DNA of 64,000 bases from Hyperoplus lanceolatus (lineage: Eukaryota > Chordata > Actinopteri > Uranoscopiformes > Ammodytidae), in NCBI GenBank assembly GCA_026929865.2, contig CM049397.1:1426001-1490000 (forward strand), read 5' to 3'. This document shows positions 51,540 through 63,319 of the stretch, one piece after another. Position 1 is the first letter of the stretch. Every line of letters starts with the position of its first letter. The notes beneath the pieces are model-generated. The model searched no databases and was not told the origin of the DNA. It saw only the letters and a list, made by a program, of their open reading frames with translations. The position numbers and the translations under genes are program-made.

Positions 51540-52190
51540 TGCATCCCTGGCAACAATAACTTTGGAGGCGGCTCCTTCTCAGGGCCCTCCAATCTCTGTA
51601 TGCAAGAGCTGTGTCCGGGTTCTCGGTAGTAAGTCGGACCCGTTTTCTGTGGGGGTTGGCTTTGCTTTATCACCAATCCTGCTTGTGATATTCATGGACA
51701 GGATATGGAGGCGTACTCGTGGTGGGGAGGGGTTGCAGTTCGGTGGGTTGAGGATCTCATCTCTGCTGTTTGCGGATGATGTGGTTCTGATGGCATCATC
51801 GGCCTGTGACCTTCAGTTCTCATGGGATCGGTTCGCAGCCGGGTGTGAAGCGGTTGGGATGAGGATCAGCACCTCTAAATCTGAGGCCATGGTACTCAGC
51901 AGGAAACCGATGGATTGTCTACTACAGGTAGGGAATGAGTCCTTACCCCAAGTGAAGGAGTACAAGTACCTCAGGGTCTTGTTTGCCAGTGAGGGAACAA
52001 TGGAGCGTGAGATCGGCCGGGGAATTGGAGCAGCAGAGGCAGTTTTGCACTCGCTTTACCGCACCGTTGTGACTAAAAGAGAGCTGAGTTGGAAGGCAAA
52101 GCTTTCGATGTACCGGTCGATCTTCATTCCTACTCTCACCTATGGTCATGAAGGCTAGATGATGATGTTGATGATTAATAAATGTCTTGT
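51540..52190 (+). pseudogene. Rex3/RTE-like LINE reverse transcriptase fragment
   Basis: The plus strand reads LLRALQSLYARAVSGFS in one frame, then ALSPILLVIFMDRIWRR, FGGLRISSLLFADDVVLMAS with the catalytic FADD, AAGCEAVGMRISTSKSEAMV, VKEYKYLRVLFASEGTMERE, VVTKRELSWKAKLSMYRSI and FIPTLTYGHEG, followed directly by a short GATGATG-type tail. This order is characteristic of Rex3/RTE elements. The 5' end is truncated at the thumb side of the fingers domain, one frameshift occurs before LSP, and the C-terminus after YGHEG is deleted. The first 20 or so codons of the annotated open frame belong to the flanking TA-family sequence. Confidence 0.85.
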
Positions 52191-52262
52191 AAATCCGGGT
52201 CTGCTGTGAAGAGGACTGAGCCTCCATTGTACACGCTCTAACTACTATACCACGAGCGCCCC
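52191..52262 (-). repeat. tRNA-like sequence, probably SINE head fragment
   Basis: On the minus strand it starts GGGGGCGCTCGTGGTATAGT, then AGTTAGAGCGTGTACA, resembling a tRNA 5' half with an A box. No intact B box follows, so it is not a functional tRNA gene. Confidence 0.4.
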
Positions 52263-53829
52263 CAACAATTCATATTTTATCAATTGAATTCCAAATACTT
52301 TTAGGATTAATAGATACATAAACATAGAGCATATTGTCCAAACTGATGTAAATCAACCTCTTTTGTTTCAAAGTTTTGGGGGAGATTGTATCTTCACCCA
52401 AATGACTGCTTGTACATAAAATATCCACTAAATAATAATCCAAATGCATTTACTGCAAATATATTTACAATTCCTGTCGAAGGGGTTTGGTAATTGAACA
52501 GCCATCTTATTGATATTCAGCACTGAAGTATCATATGCAGCTGATTGACAATTCTCTGTCTGCTGCCTAAGAATCAGTACAGAGCAAACAAAGCCCCCGG
52601 GATGAGGCCATGTCAATTACAAGCTGGTTGAATGGCCTTGCATCCAGTCCACTTGGATTTCTTTTTTTCTTCTCAAGATGTCTTTTAATGTTTAAGAGTA
52701 GGGTTCTCTACAAAGAAGATCCAAGAGAGCACCTGCGTTTGATTTCTAGGCCTGCAATTTCCCTCATTAGCTGTATATTCAATTAGGCTGCATGTCCCCC
52801 TGTATTGTGCGGCTAAGATCTGGGTCAAACACTCAGGTCACTTTGAAGAGCTTGAGTACTCAAGCCTTTGCCTCATATTTCCATCAAACACTTGGGACTG
52901 ATCTAGAGCTAAATGAGTGACAATGATATTCTGATCAAATGTTCCCTACTGACCTCAACAACTCAGGCACATTATGCAAGTCTAACTAGTACAACACGAC
53001 AACATACAAAGCTAAAAGGTATGCTGATGTTCTTAATAGTTTTGGTTTAAGATATGTCAGAATATCAGAGGTGAAAGATTAAACATCAAATTGAAGGGAT
53101 CCTGACAGAGGTTTTCAAGACGTCTTCATCAGCAGCTCAAGGCTGAAGAGTCTTATCAGAAGATAAGAGTGAGATCAAAAAGATTCTGTAAGATAACTTA
53201 AAATGAGAAAAAATCAAAAAAAATAAAGTTATACCCCTAGTCACTGTCCCGCCTTTTATTTCTTTCAAACCTCTGAACATGAACATTGTCTCTATACTGG
53301 CAGGCAGCAGACAACATTAAAAAGACAAAATCGATCTATAAATATTTGATCTGCCTACAATTCGTCTGCTTAGTTCATACGATCTGTTTATAACTAAGAG
53401 ATTTGCTGTAAAAAAGTATTGTTTTTGTGCATTTCTCAATTGTAGATCACTAGATAGATTATAAAGCGCTGTTTCCCATTCCAAAAATGAGAGAGAGAGA
53501 GAGAGAGAGATTAGGTTCTATTAGGCCATAGATAAATAGATAGATCATACAACTTAGTTTAGTTAAAAATAAAAAGGGAGAAAGAGATGAAACAGTTATG
53601 ATTTTTTATTCTATATAAAATATTATGAATAAACTGTTACTGTTAGGCCTATGTACTGTCTTTTTTCAAAAGTACAGTATGAGAAGGTAGAAATACATTT
53701 CATTATTAATGGTATGCCAATATTAAATCAATTTTGATGCTTTACGTAAATGGAAAATAATTGTTGCCCCAAAAAATGCAGATATAAGCCATGCCCACTT
53801 ACGGTTTCATATCAGTTTACAGATACATA
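52263..53829. other. Stretch without supported genes
   Basis: No transposon ends or domains recognised. A (GA)n run lies at 53489-53510. Confidence 0.4.
53489..53510 (+). repeat. (GA)n microsatellite
   Basis: About eleven uninterrupted GA units. Confidence 0.95.
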
Positions 53830-53831
53830 TA

Positions 53832-56366
53832 GGGGAGAGTGGGGTGACTTGTGCCACTTTTTACTCAAAGTTATTTCAAAGTGAGGCCTTGACAGTAATG
53901 TATCCAAATAAAATATGTGTGTATATTTCAGGATGTGGTGCATCCCTGGCAACAATAAATCTGAAATAAACAGTTTAAAAAATGTAGCTTTCGGGAAAAA
54001 ACTGTGGTCTCGTGGCACAACTTGCCCCCGGTGCGGGGTAAGTTGCACCTTTGGAGAGAATACGTTGGGATTAATTGTGACATTGATATATATATATATA
54101 CCATAAACTGTAATGCTAAATAAAAGCAAGACAAATCTATTAGAAAATTACTCATTTAAGGATTATTTAAAGTAAATATTTTACAAAGATTGAAGGTCAA
54201 TTTTCTTCAACAAGGCCTAGCAGATCTAGGTGGTTTTACCTGCGAAGCTCACAATGAGAAAGTCACCAGCCATCTGAACTCTTGTCAGTGGTGTTGTTAG
54301 GTGGAATGGAGATGTCAGTCTCTTCTGAGCTACCGTAGACAATCACTTTCTTTTTGGTGACCAGTGTATTTGGGTTGCTGAATGGGACACGGAATTTCGG
54401 AAATCCCGGGAAATTGGTCAGCACGGGAGTACCAGGAAGTGGCGACGGGATCCCGACTTCCCGTTTTTTTATTATTTTTTTTTTCTTTTGAGTGGGATAT
54501 TTTTCATTAATAGTGACCTTTTCTAATAAAAGATACTCTCGCCATCATGACCTTTTCAGACGGGAGGCTTTTGACGTGTCTGGTAATACATTTTTAATGA
54601 CATGCAAGTGGAGAGAGAGATGCACAGCTGTTCTACAGACGGAGCGACAAGCAGCCGCACTACCGCTAAACTGTCACGTCTGTGCTCCTCACACACACTC
54701 ACACACGGCAGCCTGGCACATCTGAAGAATAGTGTTTTACTTTTCTCTCCTCAATGAGATGGTGATATTCACCATGCTTCTGTGTTAAAGTCAAGATTGT
54801 ATGAACATAAAACAGACAGTTGTTTTGCTGCTTTCTCTTATCGCCTACATGAATAGAAATCTAATGAGATGAAACAGCTGGAGCGTCGCTGTTCGCCCCG
54901 TTCCTTCCACCAAACACTAAAGTGAAACCTAGACCTAATCCACAAAGTAGACATTTAAACCAAACAAAACTAAATAACTAATCCACTTATTAACTAAACA
55001 AATGTTAACAATATGAGTAGATATTTAACAGCAGCGATACACGGTTGGAAACAAAAGTTGGTTCCATGGTTACAGCACAATGTTTCCTCGCAGAGCCTCA
55101 TATCTCCGCTGGTCCATGCGAGTGCACAGACAGAACGTCTCCTCCCATATGAAAACGCCTTTAGATGACTTAACATTTAATGCCCTTAGTTCATTCTAGA
55201 GCTTACACCCTGTCTGTACTGCACATATGAGGCCATAACGTGCCTAATAAACCACTCGGCCGAGTACGTTGGCACAAAATAAAGTATTAAAAAGGCACTT
55301 CTGGTTTAACGGGAATTCCCGGGAGAAGGCTATTTTATCCCGGGATTTGAAAAGGGTAAATTCCGGGAATTTTCAGTAACCCAGCGTATACAGCAATGCC
55401 ACTGGCACAACTCACCCCAGGCTTTTTGCACAAATCACCCCAACCCCAGCATTTTGGAAAAACTAGCATGATGCAGCAGTTTAGGGCTAACATTGTGCTA
55501 ATTGTATAGACTCATTGATAGTAGAATTATTATTAAAAACCCAAGTGTTTTTGAATAAAGAGATCTGAGTCAGGCAGTCTTCAAAGCAGGAGATCTTTAC
55601 TTGCAAACAGCAGCAAGGGTAAACAAATGTTCCATGTTGCGTACATGGTTGAATACAAAAACTGAACAGAAATAGCACTGATATTTATGGTCCAAAAGTT
55701 GTATATGCGAAGACACTCGGTTTGTGTGTCTGGCCCTCAATTTTGCTTGCGAAAGCAGAAAGATTTTTAATTAGGCATACAATGTCTGAAAACAGAATAT
55801 GGGAGTCATTCACTCCTCCAAAGCTTCCCTATCAACTCTCAACCACTGTGCACATGAATGTGTCATACATCTGTATGTGCCGAATTCTTTAGTAGGCAGT
55901 TTTCTTCTTCAAGGCTAAAAAACAAGCAATGAGCAGATGTTGTCCTAAATGCAAGTTTAGCAAAACTCTTTGGAGTTCTTTAAGTTTACTGGGACAAAGT
56001 TCAACAGGCAGAAAGCTGTTTGAGCATTAAAATATTATACAATCATAAGGCAAATTAAATTCCGTTAACACTCATAGTGTAGCATACCAAAGCACTAAAA
56101 CGTGTCACATGTTTTCAAACGTGTCTATAATTGTTCAAACACAATTATCAAAAAACCTTGATCATAGAAATTTTACTTCAAGGCAAAAAACTGTTTTGAG
56201 CTTAAATGTGCTTACCTCTCATTCCATGTGTCTCCCTTATTTACAGGATGAGTTAAATGGATGGCTCTTCAAAAATATGTGGTCACATTACCAATTTCCT
56301 CTATGGTTTTCTAGAAGCACGGGGTGGCTTCTACTTACCCCTGGCACAACTCACCCCACTCTCCCC
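53832..56366 (+). mobile_element. TA-flanked GGGGAGA element, copy C
   Basis: The left end GGGGAGAGTGGGGTGACTT follows TA at 53830. The right end, reversed, reads GGGGAGAGTGGGGTGAGTTG; its TA has decayed to AA. GTGGCACAACTTGCCCC and GGCACAACTCACCCCA words recur inside. It carries a nested element at 54372-55382 and no recognised protein. Confidence 0.6.
54372..55382. mobile_element. Nested element with GGGTTRCTGAA ends
   Basis: The left end GGGTTGCTGAATGGGACACG and right end, reversed, GGGTTACTGAAAATTCCCGG enclose CCCGGGAA-rich subterminal sequence. Flanks share GYGTAT but no exact duplication was resolved. Small frames inside lack domains. Confidence 0.55.
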
Positions 56367-56650
56367 AACAGATATTTTTGGACAGATACAGATAAATACG
56401 TCTCCTCACACCCCTTGTACATATTCAGATGGCTGGCAGGGTGCCAACCAAACGCCACTGACACTGCCCTATAACCTCTGAACACAATCCAGACAGCTTT
56501 ACATTTCTTATCACAACACGATTGTGAAAAATCATGTCATTTCTAAGGGACATTTCTGGTGTGTAGCTTCAGTAAACCTTACATCTTGGATCGTGTCACA
56601 ATGCTGGTTAACGAAACACATTTGCAACATTTTAAGGTCACAGTAGATTT
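56367..56650. other. Short unassigned spacer
   Basis: Nothing recognised between the TA-family end and the SINE. Confidence 0.35.
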
Positions 56651-56666
56651 GGTGTGCAACATTCTC

Positions 56667-56853
56667 TTTTTTTTAAAGATATTTGTTGGGCATTTTTTAT
56701 GCTTTATTGATAGTGCAGAGAGACAGAGGTGAAATGGGGCAGAGAGGGGAGTGACATGCAGAGAACAACCGCTGGTGGGAATCGAACCTGGGTCTGCTGC
56801 TTGGCCCGGCCCGGGAGGGGGACGCCTTACCAACTGAGCTAAAGGCGCCCCCA
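56667..56853 (-). mobile_element. tRNA-derived SINE, copy 2
   Basis: GGTGTGCAACATTCTC flanks it at 56651-56666 and 56854-56869. On the minus strand the head has A-box TAGCTCAGTTGG (56830-56841) and B-box GGTTCGATTCC (56778-56788). Body and AATAAAGCATAAAAAATGCC tail match copy 1 at 33315. Confidence 0.9.
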
Positions 56854-57101
56854 GGTGTGCAACATTCTCAAAAAGTTAATTAGGGGGCCAAGCCCGAGCA
56901 GGAGCTGGGACTGCGTTTTGCAAAGCAACGCGGTTCCCAAGCCCTGCTGGGAACCCTATTGTTTTTGTAAAGATTATTATTGTACTTACCCCCCTAAAAC
57001 TGTGTCCACAGACCAAACCGTAAAGGGTGCAGACATGCCAATTGCATGACTTGATCCAGGTCCATGCCGTGTACGCAGACAAAAAAAATCAGACATGCCG
57101 G

Positions 57102-57116
57102 CCACTAGGTGGCGCT
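57102..57116 (+). promoter_or_regulatory. CTCF-like motif in a repeat
   Basis: CCACTAGGTGGCGCT fits the vertebrate CTCF core CCASYAGRKGGCRSY at all 15 positions. A weaker 13/15 match lies at 57807-57821 in the same repeat. Binding is not shown by sequence alone. Confidence 0.45.
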
Positions 57117-57117
57117 A

Positions 57118-57412
57118 CACCAAGGTAAATGGACTTGTATAGCGCTATATCTCCGTTTATCACAGACTCAAAGCGCTTTACATTGTTTTTTGTACACATT
57201 CACCCAGTCACACACACATTCATACACCGATAGCAGCAGCTACCACGCAGGGTAGGCTTAGCACTAGGGTGCTAAGCTAACTATCGGGAGCAATTCGGGG
57301 TTCAGTGTCTTGCCCAGGGACACTTCGACATGTGGCGGGGAGACGGGGGATCAAACCTCCGACCCTGCACACCAGAGGCGAACTTCCTACCCACTTCGCC
57401 ACTGGAAAACGT
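57118..57412 (-). mobile_element. SINE or LINE-tail repeat (AAGCGCTTTACA type)
   Basis: Contains GGTAAATGGACTTGTATAGC, CAAAGCGCTTTACATTG, CACATTCACCCAGTCACAC, TCAGTGTCTTGCCCAGGGAC and GGGGATCAAACC, the order of a very common fish repeat. On the minus strand a B-box-like GGTTTGATCC lies near the head. Target duplication not found. Confidence 0.6.
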
Positions 57413-58385
57413 CATAGCTCCCACACCGAACATCCCACAGTCAAAGACTTTATATCCACAGATTCACTGGAGTCAGCTGCATCTTTTAGCATAGGCCATG
57501 CCCATTTGCGTATAATTAGATTTTTCGCAAAAACTGCAAAACTGACTTTTCGCAACTCTTCCCACAATTTTTGGACAATTGACACCAAACTTTGCACAGA
57601 ACATGTTGACCCACACGGAAAAAAATCATTCAAAAGAATTTTGATACGACCTTCGATGACGAAGCGGTAGCGCTTTGAATATTTGTTGATTAGCTACGTT
57701 TTACGTGAAAAATCATAAATCCAAAATTGTGAATCGGATCAAGTCCATATTTTAGAAATATGTTGGTGCTACCCTTAGTTGCGTAAAAAAAAAACGTAAA
57801 ATTTTGCCATGAGGTGGCGCCATAAACGGGAAAAGTTGTTCTCTCGTAACTAGCTGCTTAAAACTCAAGGGAGAGCATCATGGGGCATACCTGAGTCTAT
57901 ATAAAAAATATGGTCAAGAAATATTAATGTGTGTGGGACTTCTTTTTTTTTTTTTGGTCGGCAAATTCAAAAAAGTTTCTCTTTTTACAAAGGAGAGATT
58001 GACAGCCTCTTTACTTTTTTACAGTGGAGAGGCTGACAATCTATTTTTGCTCATACCTCCCCAACCAAACATCCCACATTCAAAACCTTTAAATCCACAG
58101 ATTCACTGAATTCTGCTGCATCTTTTAGCATAGGCCACACTCATTTAAGACGTTAAGGATTATTTACAAAATTGCAACTGCAAAAAAGACTTTTCATTTC
58201 AGCTCCCACAATTTCTCTGTGATTTTTTTGCTTTTTGGTCTTTAACTCCAAAACCGAACATCCCACATTGAAAAACTTTACATCCCCGGATTCTGTGAAG
58301 TGAGGGGCCGGCGGCGCGGTCGACGACGCTCGGGTCCCGAGTTGCGTCGGAGGCTTGGCCCCCGGTCATAACTGCTTGCAGTTCT

Positions 58386-61300
58386 TTCAAAGGTTTTTTT
58401 ATTAAATGTTAGTAACAACGGAATTGTAGCACAGCGAGTACAAATTTTTTTCCCTTTTTCTCCCGAACATACCCCACCCACATCCCACCCTCACACCCAA
58501 CAACACAAAACACACACCACAAGAAACAAAAACAGACAATCAATATGAAAAAAAAAAAAAACACATAAAGAAATAAAATTAAATCAAATAAAAGAGGGGA
58601 GGGGGTAGCTACTCTTCTATAATTATTGTTGTTTTTTTAAAATAATTTAGGAAGGGGCGCCAAATTCTGTCAAATTTATTCTCGGATCCTGGGTAGTGTA
58701 ACGTATTTTCTCTAAATTCATACATGCCATGATGTCTCTAATCCAATGTGAGTGGGAAGGATCTTTCCACTTGAGTAAGATAACCCTACGAGCAAGTAAT
58801 GAAGTAAAGGCCAGTACCTTCAGCTTCACTTTAGGCAAGCCCGGATTTGGAGCAATGCCAAAAATTGCAGTGAAAGGGTTCGGCTCAATTTGATGCTGAA
58901 ATACTTCAGAAATTGTTTGAAAAACTGATGTCCAGAACTCAGTCAAGGTGGGACACAACCAGTACATGTGAAAGAGTGACGCCGGTGCGCTCTTACAGCT
59001 ATCACAGGTCGGGTCTACATCGGAGAAATCGGGAAAAAAATTGTCTTTTCGATACCAAAATGTTTTGTCAATTGGGAAAAATTAGCAAATAGATCATTAA
59101 TAAATAAATCACCGATGCATTTTAAGCCTTTTTTATGCCAGATCTTGAATGCACCATCCACCATCGAGGGAATAAATAAATGATTAACTGCAATTGGGCT
59201 GAAAAGTGAAAAATTCTGCATTCCAAAATTCTTCCTAAATTGGGTCCAGATTCGAAGGGAGTGCTTAATCACGGGATTACTGTTGGGAATAGCCGAAGAG
59301 AGTGGAAGTGCGGCGCTTAAGAGGGCAGATAGAGACAATGGGCTAACAGCGCTGGACTCCATTGTACCCAGACTGGGGCTGAGTCGTCAAGGTGAAAATG
59401 CACCCAATACACTAAAGAACAGATATTAGCAGCCCAGTAATAGTATTGGAAATTAGGGAGGGCCATTCCGCCTGTTTGTTTTGGTCTTTGAAGAAATGCT
59501 TTCCTTAACCGAGGGTGTTCACCATTCCAAATATAATTTATCATTAAAGAGTCAAGGGCCTGAAAAAAGGATTTGGGGAGAAAGATGGGGAGACATTGGA
59601 ATAGATATAGGAACTTTGGGAGTAATGTCATTTTAATTGAATGTATTCTACCTATGAGAGAGAAAGCCAGAGGAGACCACTTCGGTAATATTTGCTTCGC
59701 CTGATCCAATAATTTGAGGAAGTTCGATTTAAATAGGTTTTTAAAATTTCTGGTAAAACATACCCCAAGGTAACTCAGATGGTCTGTCACCACTTTGAGT
59801 GGGAGAGCTGTATAATCAAGGTTAAGAGCTTCTTTATTAATCGGAAAGAGTTCGCTCTTGCTCAAGTTAAGTTTATAGCCAGAAAACTGACTAAAGACCT
59901 CCAACACAGAAAGTGCCTCCGGTAAAGAGGTGGCTGGCTTGGCGACAAACAAAAGTAAGTCATCGGCGTATAATGATAATACCTTATGTTCAATTCCTCC
60001 TCTCCATATCCCCTGAATCTGTTTGTTACCTCTGATGGCAATCGCAAGTGGTTCGATTGCAATAGCAAAAAGGAACGGGCTCAAAGGACAACCCTGCCGG
60101 GTCCCACGGTGCAGATCAAAACTACTTGAGTAACGGCTGTTGGTTAATACTGAGGCAGAAGGGCATGCATATAATAATTTAACCCAAGAAGTGAAAACAG
60201 GACCCAAACCGAATTTCTCAAGGGTGAAAAACAAATAATTCCATTCTACTCTATCAAATGCTTTTTCAGCATCCATAGAAGCGATGCATTCTGATTCAAT
60301 ATTTCTGGGGGAATATAAAATGTTCATTAGCCGGCGGATATTATAAAATGATTGGCGTCCCTTTATAAACCCAGTTTGGTCGGGGGATATGATAGAGGGG
60401 AGAACATCCTCTAATCTGTGGGCGAGAATTTTAGCAAGTATCTTCACATCCGTATTTAATAGTGAAATTGGTCTGTATTATGCACAATCTAGAGGATCTT
60501 TATCCTTTTTTAACAACAGGGAAATACAGGCCTGGTAGAACGAAGGCGGGAGTTTACCTGAGTCAAATGAGTCTGAGAATACTGAACTTAAAAAGGCGAT
60601 AATTCGGCTGAAAATTTCTTTAAAAAGTCAGATGGAAGTCCGTCTGGACCAGGAGATTTGCCTGATTGCATAGATGTTATTGCTGCAATAATTTCCCTCT
60701 GAGTAATAGGTGCCTCAAGGCTATGTCTCAGGTCTTGAGAAAGGGAAGGCATGTTTAGGTTACTGAAAAAGGTTTCCATCACCGCTGCGTCTGCTGTACA
60801 ATCAGAACTATACAAATTTGAATAGAATGTTTTGAACTTTTCGTTTATCAATTTCTGATCTGATGTTGTACACCCACTGTCTGTCCGTATTCCAGGGATG
60901 AGTTGCTTGGCCAGGAGTTTGCCAATCTTGTCACCATGCTCGTAAAAAGTACTTCTGCTCCTAAGCAACTGGTCAGCAACTTGACGAGAGGAAAGAAGGT
61001 TGAATTCTGTCTGAAGTTTTAAACGTTCTTTGTAAAGTTCAGATGAAGGTGAATTAGCATACTGTCTGTCTATATTCAGAATCTGATCAGCTATTTCAGT
61101 TTGTTTCTGTTTTGTACACTTATTTTTGTATGCTGCAAATGATATAATTTCATCTCTCAAATAGGCTTTCAGGGCTTCCCAAATTGTTGCATTGGACACA
61201 TCTGGTGTTTTATTTATCCTCAAAAAAGTTTTAATATGTGTAGAGATGTGTGAAAGAAAACTCTCATCTGTGAGCAACAATGGATCCAGTCTCCACTGTC

Positions 61301-61880
61301 TTCTTGTATACTCAACATCATAGAAAGCCAGTTGAAGGAGCAGAGGAGCATGATCTGAGATCACAATACTTTCATAACTGCATGACTTTAGGTCTGACAT
61401 CAATGAATTATCAACAACAAAATAATCAATTTGGGTGTAAGTGTGGTGGACATGTGAAAAGAATGAATATTCTCTTCCTGTGGGGTATAAAAACCTGTAT
61501 GGATCAGAGAGGCTATAATCAGCAAGGAATGATTTGATATAACCTGCAGATCTGCTAAGAGTGGCAAGTGTGGGGGAAGAGCGATCTAAGACTGGATCTA
61601 GATAACAATTAATAACCCCACCAAGAATAAGAGAATGGGAATTGAGATCGGGGAGTTGAGAAAAAAATCTCTTAAAGAATTCTACAACATCGACGTTAGG
61701 CGCGTAGACGTTGGCCAAGATGACTGACTTATTGTAAAGTTTGCCTGAAACAATAATACAACGTCCATTTTTGTCTGATATCTGCTTGCATATATACATA
61801 TCAAGGACCCGGCAGCCTCCTGCAGTCAGGATGGGGACTGGTTGTCTTGGGACCACCCATGCCACTAGGTTTACCTCTTC
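58386..61880 (-). mobile_element. L1-clade LINE, 5' truncated
   Basis: On the minus strand the ORF2-like region runs from 61865 to 58644, followed by 3' sequence with AATAAA near 58400 and an A-tail that borders the dispersed repeat. The first part of the endonuclease is missing. Low-complexity A- and C-rich sequence at 58440-58600 is its 3' UTR. Confidence 0.8.
58644..61865 (-). pseudogene. L1-clade ORF2 (endonuclease, RT, C-terminal zinc region), degenerate
   Basis: Piece 1 (61865-60588) contains VILANVYAPNVD, then GGVINCYLDPVLDRS where GGDFN would be expected, FFSHVHHTYTQIDYF and SDHAPLLLQL of the endonuclease, and enters RT at SGKSPGPDGLPSDFLKKF. A one-base frameshift near 60590 and a TAA before YRPISLL precede piece 2 (60447-59317), with ASMDAEKAFDRVEW at 57-70, TRQGCPLSP near 116-124 and catalytic YADD at residues 160-163. 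Another frameshift leads to piece 3 (59362-59015) and a break to piece 4 (58967-58647), which ends with a CDSC...H...C zinc-like motif and WIRDIMACMNLEKIRY. Altered endonuclease motif, two or more frameshifts and stops make it inactive. Confidence 0.85.
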
Positions 61881-62033
61881 CTGGCGAAGATAGTGCTACT
61901 TGTGTGAATGTGTATGATTGCTGTATGTTTGAGGTGGTGGTCTGAGGGGCCGTTGGCGCTGAATGGCAGCCACGCTTCCGTCAGTCTGCCCCAGGGCAGC
62001 TGTGACTACTCTCGTAGTTTACCACCACCGGCA
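61881..62033 (+). repeat. Dispersed repeat fragment (GCAGCCACGCTTCCGTCAG)
   Basis: TGGCGCTGAATGGCAGCCAC, TTCCGTCAGTCTGCCCCAGG and GCAGCTGTGACTAC form a phrase common in 3' parts of fish LINE/SINE repeats. Only this fragment is seen. Confidence 0.45.
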
Positions 62034-62169
62034 GGGCTGTACAGTGCGACAGTTTTGATCGCATTTGCTACTGAAATTGACCACGTGCGATGATGAATAC
62101 AAGTCCAGTCGCACCAGTGCTAATGAGCAGATGCTGTCTGTTTGAGACACAGAGGAGCTATGAACAATA
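62034..62169 (+). repeat. hAT-type terminal fragment (CAGGGCTGTACAGTGCGAC)
   Basis: Begins GCAGGGCTGTACAGTGCGAC and has TCGCATTTGCTACTG, like the end of a hAT family with TGCGAC words. The other end is missing, probably cut by the next element. Confidence 0.45.
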
Positions 62170-63035
62170 CTAGTGATGGGCAGATGAAGCTTTTTGAAGC
62201 CTTGAAGCCTTACACCCAAATGGTTCACAAAAAGGTTAATTTCTCAAGGCTTCATTTTAACCAATTTGAACACAATACAACCCCCCCTGCTGGTCAAACA
62301 GTGTTAAATAGCCAGATCATTTTATCAATTTGTAATAAACTCAATACTGTCCTGCAACATTGCAGCCATGGGAATGAGTGACTGACAAGTTAATAAATCA
62401 ATACATCTTAATAAATGCATTTCATGTAGCCTATTGTTCATGTATTAATTCATATAAATTAAATACAATTTATATTTTGTTTGGTGTATTATTATGGGTA
62501 TGAAACATGATAAAACATATGAATAAATCTATCAATAAATATTTTTCGTCAAACTTTGAATTACTCATAATGACAGGAATACTTATTTTCAAACTGTCGC
62601 AGTGTTATAAAAAGGTAAGGGGCAGTGAATGTGCTTGTGCAACTTAAGTATTTTATTCATTTTTATTGAGAAACAAAATTTGTTCCACTGTGCTGGGGTT
62701 CAGACAATTTCCCCTTTTGGAAACATCTTCTCCTGCTTTGGAGAACACTCTTTCACATGGCACAGATGAGGCAGCAGTGCACAATAAAGTCACAGCAAGT
62801 TGATACAACATCCACGTCTACATCACTCCCAAACCAATAAATCGCCAACACTAACACACAAAGTGCGAGTGGATCCACAATACCCGAAGCACTTCTTGAA
62901 CAAACGAGGCTTCGAACGTCATCAGTCACGTGATTCGCCCTAAACGATACAAGCATCGATACGCGCTTCACCAAAAACCTCCGGGATTACTCGACACACG
63001 CTCCGAAGCCTCGGCACATTTCGACCCATCACTAG
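62170..63035. mobile_element. hAT-like element with CTAGTGATGGG ends
   Basis: Left end CTAGTGATGGGCAGATGAAG and right end, reversed, CTAGTGATGGGTCGAAATGT. GAAGCCT words recur near both ends. No 8-bp duplication is evident. No transposase. Confidence 0.6.
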
Positions 63036-63319
63036 GCCTTACGACTCTGCCACAGTCTATTGTTTGACCTCACCAACCATTGAACGAGATATCTCGCTTT
63101 ACACATATGTGTCTGGCTCATCCACAGGATAAACCTCATCAACTCTCATCAATGTATTGTCAACTGAGCATAGCAGCAATCAAAGAAGGAAAAGACAGTG
63201 AGTTTTGAAATAAGCCAAGGAATAAGCCAAAAATGTGAAGGATATATTTCAAATTTCACTGATATGAAAATATAATAGCAATGACAAGATATTTACTTTA
63301 TCCCCCCACAAAGAACAAC

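Larger units (their letters stand above)
56878..58385. repeat. GGGGGCCAAGC dispersed repeat
   Basis: Starts AGGGGGCCAAGCCCGAG. Its right part, reversed, begins CCGGGGGCCAAGCCTCCG. CATCCCACAxTCAAAxACTTTA and TTTTAGCATAGGCCA phrases occur in two or three diverged internal copies (about 57430, 58065 and 58258), showing internal tandem structure. A SINE (57118-57412) is inserted. Superfamily unknown. Confidence 0.55.

Noticed and set aside
52191..52262. Functional tRNA gene on the minus strand
   Set aside because: Only the 5' half looks tRNA-like and no intact B box or acceptor pairing could be found.
54372..55382. Exact target duplication for this nested element
   Set aside because: Flanks share only GYGTAT in a shifted position; I could not fix element ends and duplication at the same time.
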